Positions 59,904 through 64,000 of a stretch of DNA of 64,000 nucleotides are shown one piece after another. Every line of letters begins with the position of its first letter. The first letter of the stretch is position 1. The DNA comes from Streptomyces sp. NBC_00557 (GTDB lineage: Bacteria > Actinomycetota > Actinomycetes > Streptomycetales > Streptomycetaceae): NCBI RefSeq assembly GCF_036345995.1, contig NZ_CP107796.1, positions 4,154,001 through 4,218,000 of the forward strand, in the 5' to 3' direction. Both the position numbers and the translations under genes were made by a program. Under the pieces are notes generated by a model. It had not been told where the DNA came from. It searched no databases and saw only the letters and a program-made list of their open reading frames with translations.

Positions 59904-60377
59904 TCACTCCCCGTCGGACACCAGCCGCGCCGGGAAGCCTCCCGTCGCCACCGGCCCCCACCGCTCCGGGGTCACCCGGATGATGGACTTGCCCTGCTTG
60001 AGCATCGCCTGCCGGTACTCGTCCCAGTCGGGATGCTCACCGGCGATGTTCCGGTAGTACTCCACCAGCGGCTCCACCGAGTCCGGCGCGTCGACGACCT
60101 CGGCCGTGCCGTCGATCTGCACCCAGGGGCCGTTCCACTCGTCGCTGAGCACGACCAGGCTGACCCGCGGGTCGCGCTTGGCGTTGCGGGTCTTGGCCCG
60201 CTCCGGGTAGGTGGAGACGACGATCCGTCCGGAGTCGTCGACGCCGCAGGTCAGCGGGGACGCCTGCGGCCCGCCGTCGGCGCGGCGGGTGATCAGCAGG
60301 GCGCGGTGCCGGGGCCGTACGAAGTCCAGCAGCTCGTCCAGCGATACACGGGTGTTGGTAGCGATGTTCGGTGCCAT
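59904..60377 (-). CDS. PPOX-class flavin/F420-dependent oxidoreductase-like protein
   Basis: 157 residues, split beta-barrel. RHRALLITRRADGGPQASPL, GRIVVSTYPERAKTRNAKRDPRVSLVVLSD and WVQIDGTAEVVDAPDSVEPLVEYYR match the PPOX/F420 reductase family (for example Rv1155-like). It binds a flavin or F420 at the dimer interface; the substrate is unknown. The ATG at 60377 gives MAPNIATNTRVSLDELLDFV, the standard N-terminus. Convergent with the GT39 gene. Confidence 0.9.
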   Translation of the reverse strand: MAPNIATNTRVSLDELLDFVRPRHRALLITRRADGGPQASPLTCGVDDSGRIVVSTYPERAKTRNAKRDPRVSLVVLSDEWNGPWVQIDGTAEVVDAPDSVEPLVEYYRNIAGEHPDWDEYRQAMLKQGKSIIRVTPERWGPVATGGFPARLVSDGE

Positions 60378-60428
60378 GGCACGGCAGCCTAGGGGGAGAA
60401 CCCGCCCCCGTGGCTGACCCTGCTGTGC

Positions 60429-61250
60429 CTACGCCTGCGGCAGCGAGTCGCCCTGCACCGCCTGGATGTCCAGCTCCACCTTCAGCGTCGTGCCGATCGC
60501 GGCGATGCCGGCCTGCAGGACCTGGTTGTAGTTCATGGCGAAGTCCTCGCGGTGCAGCTCGGCCGTCGCGCGGAACGCGGCGCGCGTGCCGCCCCACGGG
60601 TCGGCGCCGGTGCCGAGGTAGGCGAGGTCGAGGTCCACCGGTCGTACGACGCCGTGCATGGACAGCTCGCCGTGCACCGTCCAGCGGTCGGAGCCCGCGG
60701 CGGTCAGACCCGTGGAGCGGTACGTGATCTCCGGGTGCTGCTCGACGTCCAGGAAGTCCGCGGACTTCAGGTGGGTGTCGCGCATGCCGTTGCCCGTGTC
60801 GATCGACGCGGCCTTGATCACCGCCTCCACTCGGGACTTGGTGACGTCGTCCGGCGCGATCTCGATGGTGCCGCCGAAGTCGGTGAACCGGCCGTGCACG
60901 CTGGAGATCCCCAGGTGCTGGGCGACGGCGGCGACGGAGGAGTGCACCGGGTCGATGGTCCAGGGGCCGGGCGGCGGCAGTTCGGCACCGCCCTGCCGGG
61001 CCAGCGTGACCGTGCCGATCTCGGCCCGGCCGCTCGCGGTCACGATCGCCGAGGAGGCCACGGGCGCGTAGCCGACGGCCGTCACGATCACGGTGTACGC
61101 CCCCGGCGCCAGCTCGGTGGTGTCCCGTACGGCTCCCTCGGCGTCCGCCTCGGCGCGCAGCACCTGCGTACCGGTCATGTCGGTCACCGTGACGACCGCG
61201 TGCGACACGGCCCACCCGTCCCGCGTACGGATCTTCGCGGTCAGTCCCAT
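60429..61250 (-). CDS. YceI-family protein with N-terminal carboxypeptidase-regulatory-like domain
   Basis: 273 residues. Residues 1-85 form a Greek-key beta domain of the CarboxypepD_reg type (GAYTVIVTAVGYAPVASS). Residues 95-270 form a YceI lipocalin-like barrel: WTIDPVHSSVAAVAQHLGISSVHGRFTDFGG, and the IDTGNGMRDTHLKSADFLDVEQHPEITYRS signature. YceI proteins bind long isoprenoids. No signal peptide is present, so it is probably cytosolic. GGGAGAAAACGGG precedes the ATG at 61250, which decides this start. It lies 123 nt downstream of the MFS gene, with a terminator between. Confidence 0.93.
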   Translation of the reverse strand: MGLTAKIRTRDGWAVSHAVVTVTDMTGTQVLRAEADAEGAVRDTTELAPGAYTVIVTAVGYAPVASSAIVTASGRAEIGTVTLARQGGAELPPPGPWTIDPVHSSVAAVAQHLGISSVHGRFTDFGGTIEIAPDDVTKSRVEAVIKAASIDTGNGMRDTHLKSADFLDVEQHPEITYRSTGLTAAGSDRWTVHGELSMHGVVRPVDLDLAYLGTGADPWGGTRAAFRATAELHREDFAMNYNQVLQAGIAAIGTTLKVELDIQAVQGDSLPQA

Positions 61251-61313
61251 CCCGTTTTCTCCCTGCAAGCCTGTGAAGGCCCTCGAAGCCTTGCTCAATC
61301 GGTCTTGGCACAC

Positions 61314-61365
61314 CGGCCCGTGGCGCGCGCCGGAAACCGGCAGGTCGTGTGCGCGCCACGGGCCG
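61314..61365 (-). terminator. Terminator between MFS and YceI genes
   Basis: A perfect 15-bp stem (CGGCCCGTGGCGCGC with GCGCGCCACGGGCCG) around a 22-nt loop, just after the MFS stop. No U-tract. It suggests YceI has its own promoter or is expressed by partial read-through. Confidence 0.75.
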
Positions 61366-61373
61366 CGGCGGAA

Positions 61374-63923
61374 CTACTCGCCCGGGTGGGCGAGTTCGAT
61401 GTCGTGGCCGTCGACACCGCTGCCGGCGACGGTCAGGGCCGTCGCCACCGGCGGGTAGCCCGTCGCGATGACGGTGTACTCGCCGCTGTCCAGGTCGGCG
61501 AAGGCGTACGCCCCGTCGGCCCCGGTGGTGGCGGTGCCGACCACGTTGCCCGCCTGGTCGAGGAGCGTCACCCGCGCGTCGGCCAGCGGACCGTGCGGGG
61601 CCCGGACGACGCCCTGGAGTCGGGCGCCGGCGTCCAGGTCGATCTCGATCCGGGTGAGCCCGGTGGCGCCGATCTCGACCGGCAGCGCGCGCGGCCGGAA
61701 GCCGCTCGCGTTGACCGCCAGGGTCACCGTGCCCGGCACCAGGTCGGTCAGGGCGAAGTCGCCCTGCTCGCCGGTGGCGGCGGTGGCCAGCAGGTCGCCG
61801 CGGACGTCGGTGACGATCACCATGGCGTCCTTGACCGGCAGCGCGCTCCCGGCGGCCCGGACCACACCGGTCAGCCCGCTGGTGCCGCTGAGCAGGATGT
61901 CGTACGACAGCGGCTCCTCGCCCACCACGACGGTGGAGGCCTGCGGCTGGTAGCCGTCGGCGGAGGCGATCAGGACGTACGACCCGGCGCCCGGGGCGTC
62001 GACGGAGTAGGAGCCGTCGGCCTGGGCGACCGCGCGGCCCAGCTGGCGGCCGGACAGCGAGATCAGGGTGACCGCGGCCTGCGGGACCGGGGCGCTCTCG
62101 GCGCCGCGGACGAAGCCGTGCACCGGGGTGCCGCCGCCCGTGCCCGCGCCGGGCTCGGCGAGCGTGGCGATGGCGGTCGCCGCCGGCTGGGCGGCCGTGG
62201 CCGTGGCCCCGGAGGTGTCCGGCACGGCGGGGGCGGCCCAGCCGGGCACCCGCTCCCGGGCCGGAGCCTCGGCGGCAGCCTCCACGGCGGGGGCGGCCTC
62301 GGCCGGCACCTCGGCCGGAGCGTCCCCTGCGGCGGCCTGCGCGAGCGCGCCCTTGGTCTTCAGCGGGACCTCCTTGATGAACAGCGTGATCAGGAACGCG
62401 GCGGCGGCGAGGCAGCCGGCGATGAAGAAGACGTCCGCGATGCCGTGGCCGTAGGCGCTCTCCAGCAGCGTCCGGATGGGCGCCGGGAGCTTGTTCATGT
62501 CCGGGATGCTGTCGGTCGAGCCCGAGCTGCCCGCGAGGGCCGCCCGGTACCTGGGGCTGAGCGCGGCGACGCCGTCGTGGACGTAGTGCGTGATCCGTCG
62601 GGACATCACGGCACCCAGCGCGGAGACGCCGACCGCACCACCGAGGGAGCGGAAGAAGGTGACCGTGGAGCTGGCCGAGCCGAGGTCGGAGGGCGCCACC
62701 TGGTTCTGCGTGGCGAGCACCAGGTTCTGCATCATCATGCCGATGCCGAGACCCAGCAGCGCCATGAAGACGGCCATCTTCCAGTAGTCGGTGTCGTACC
62801 GGATGCCGCCGAGCAGCACCAGTCCGGCCGTGACCAGCACGCCACCGCTGACCAGCCAGGCCTTCCAGCGGCCGGTGCGGGTGATGAACTGACCCGAGAC
62901 GGTGGAGGAGACGAACAGACCGCCGATCATCGGGATGGTCATGACGCCGGACATCGTCGGGGACTTGTCGCGTGCCAGCTGGAAGTACTGGCTGAAGAAC
63001 ACGGTGCCGGTGAACATCGCGACACCGACGAACAGCGAGGCCAGCGACGCCAGCGTGATGGTGCGGTTCCTGAACAGGCGCAGCGGGATGATCGGCTCGC
63101 TCGCCTTGGCCTCGACGAGCACGAAGACCGCGCCGAGGACGATCGAACCGCCGACCATCGCGTAGGTCTGCCAGGAGATCCAGTCGTACTTGTCACCGGC
63201 GAAGGTGACCCAGATCAGCAGCAGGGAGACGGCGGCGGAGATGAAGAACGCGCCGCCCCAGTCGACCTTGACCTCCCGCTTGACCACGGGCAGGTGCAGG
63301 GTCTTCTGCAGCACGATCAGCGCGATGATCGCGAAGGGGACGCCGACGTAGAAGCACCAGCGCCAGCCCAGCCAGGAGGTGTCGGTGATGACACCGCCGA
63401 GCAGCGGGCCGCCGACGGTGGCGACGGCGAAGGTGGCGCCGAGGTAGCCGGAGTAACGGCCGCGCTCACGCGGGGAGATCATCGCCGCCATGACGATCTG
63501 CGCCAGCGCGGACAGACCGCCGACGCCGATGCCCTGCACTACACGGCAGGCGATCAGCATGCCGGGGTTCTGCGACAGGCCGGCCGCCATCGAGGCGACC
63601 ACATAGATGATCAGGGCTATCTGGACGAGGGCCTTCTTGCTGTACAGGTCGGCGAGCTTGCCCCACAGGGGAGTGGCCGCGGTCATCGACAGCAGGGCGG
63701 CGGTGACCACCCAGGTGTAGGCGGACTGGCCGCCGCCGAGGTCCCCGATGATGTGCGGCAGGGCGTTGGAGACGATCGTGGACGACAGGATCGCCACGAA
63801 CATGCCGAGCAGCAGCCCGGACAGGGCCTCCATGATCTGCCGGTGCGTCATCGGGGCGTCGCCGTGGGAGCCTCCCCCGTGCTTGGCGTGAGCCCGCACA
63901 CCGGCTGGTGTGGTCGTTGCCAT
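61374..63923 (-). CDS. DHA2-type MFS drug exporter with three C-terminal beta domains
   Basis: 849 residues. Residues 25-525 are a 14-helix EmrB/QacA-like proton antiporter: motif A GKLADLYSKKALVQ, motif C GATFAVATVGGPLLGGVITD. After an Ala/Glu/Pro-rich linker (525-595), three carboxypeptidase-regulatory-like domains follow (about 598-680, 682-765 and 766-849), each with the SG/GxVxGxV...A.V.L...G......T..DG.Y....L..G.Y.......Y pattern. The tail is an unusual addition for an MFS exporter; with 14 helices and an inside N-terminus it would be cytosolic. The start ATG is at 63923; a divergent regulator may lie beyond the window end. Confidence 0.93.
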   Translation of the reverse strand: MATTTPAGVRAHAKHGGGSHGDAPMTHRQIMEALSGLLLGMFVAILSSTIVSNALPHIIGDLGGGQSAYTWVVTAALLSMTAATPLWGKLADLYSKKALVQIALIIYVVASMAAGLSQNPGMLIACRVVQGIGVGGLSALAQIVMAAMISPRERGRYSGYLGATFAVATVGGPLLGGVITDTSWLGWRWCFYVGVPFAIIALIVLQKTLHLPVVKREVKVDWGGAFFISAAVSLLLIWVTFAGDKYDWISWQTYAMVGGSIVLGAVFVLVEAKASEPIIPLRLFRNRTITLASLASLFVGVAMFTGTVFFSQYFQLARDKSPTMSGVMTIPMIGGLFVSSTVSGQFITRTGRWKAWLVSGGVLVTAGLVLLGGIRYDTDYWKMAVFMALLGLGIGMMMQNLVLATQNQVAPSDLGSASSTVTFFRSLGGAVGVSALGAVMSRRITHYVHDGVAALSPRYRAALAGSSGSTDSIPDMNKLPAPIRTLLESAYGHGIADVFFIAGCLAAAAFLITLFIKEVPLKTKGALAQAAAGDAPAEVPAEAAPAVEAAAEAPARERVPGWAAPAVPDTSGATATAAQPAATAIATLAEPGAGTGGGTPVHGFVRGAESAPVPQAAVTLISLSGRQLGRAVAQADGSYSVDAPGAGSYVLIASADGYQPQASTVVVGEEPLSYDILLSGTSGLTGVVRAAGSALPVKDAMVIVTDVRGDLLATAATGEQGDFALTDLVPGTVTLAVNASGFRPRALPVEIGATGLTRIEIDLDAGARLQGVVRAPHGPLADARVTLLDQAGNVVGTATTGADGAYAFADLDSGEYTVIATGYPPVATALTVAGSGVDGHDIELAHPGE

Positions 63924-64000
63924 GGGCTTCCTTCTCTTACGTGCTTGCGGGTGTACGGGTGGTCTCTTCGAGTGCGGGAGCGGGGAGCCGGAACGCGGTG

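Overview
The window is about 72% GC, with strong third-position GC bias, GTG starts, 4-nt stop/start overlaps and no introns. The gene content and order (cydCD, kptA, an ABC quartet, serS, pheA, the dtpA/CopCD/PCuAC/Sco/YcnI copper cluster, an Xaa-Pro aminopeptidase, an HtrA-type protease, tRNA-Ser and tRNA-Arg genes, a two-component/glycosyltransferase operon, YceI/MFS) are what I know from the core chromosome of Streptomyces, in the origin-proximal arm that in S. coelicolor runs roughly from SCO3947 to SCO4025. Most of it is ordinary chromosomal sequence. One small accessory island and several non-coding signals stand out.

Layout. 1-8.7 kb: 3' part of a fused CydDC exporter, a Cof-type HAD phosphatase, an LLM flavin oxidoreductase, a small unknown gene, KptA, an alpha/beta-hydrolase-SDR fusion and a decayed M24 peptidase gene. 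8.9-12.8 kb: two ATPase/permease pairs in one operon and a small conserved gene. 13.2-16.8 kb: a second HAD phosphatase overlapping serS, then pheA. The 582-nt gap between serS and pheA holds a cluster of DnaA boxes. 16.9-23.2 kb: an extracytoplasmic copper-handling cluster read leftwards, with a parS-like site inside dtpA. 23.4-35.8 kb: RsbW-like ATPases, a PP2C-type phosphatase with a substituted metal ligand, a MocR regulator, an aminopeptidase, two unknown proteins, a SEC-C protein, a GDPD and a membrane-anchored HtrA/PDZ protease.

36.05-40.5 kb is the remnant of an integrated element. It begins at the 3' end of tRNA-Ser(UGA) and ends at a 22/24-nt copy of that end. It keeps a broken tyrosine integrase, a 92-bp direct repeat, a perfect 16-bp inverted repeat, and cargo genes for membrane proteins of unknown function. 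Beyond it lie a prim-pol, a small secreted Asn/Gln/Gly-rich protein with curlin-like spacing, a SigE-family sigma factor, an acyl-CoA synthetase and a giant 1627-residue PAS/degenerate-kinase/receiver protein with an ~800-residue Pro/Ala/Arg tract.

50.3-64 kb: an SSI-like protease inhibitor, tRNA-Ser(GCU), tRNA-Arg(ACG), a MarR regulator with paired repeats in its promoter, a DUF2797 protein, a response regulator/histidine kinase pair that appears to share an operon with two membrane glycosyltransferases, a PPOX protein, and YceI and DHA2-type MFS genes whose products both carry carboxypeptidase-regulatory-like beta domains.

No CRISPR array, complete prophage, secondary-metabolite core enzyme or recognisable complete new defence system was found. 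The best candidates for undescribed biology are the element cargo (37.1-40.3 kb), the DnaA-box cluster and parS site as chromosome-maintenance sites, the giant pseudokinase, and the MFS/YceI domain sharing.
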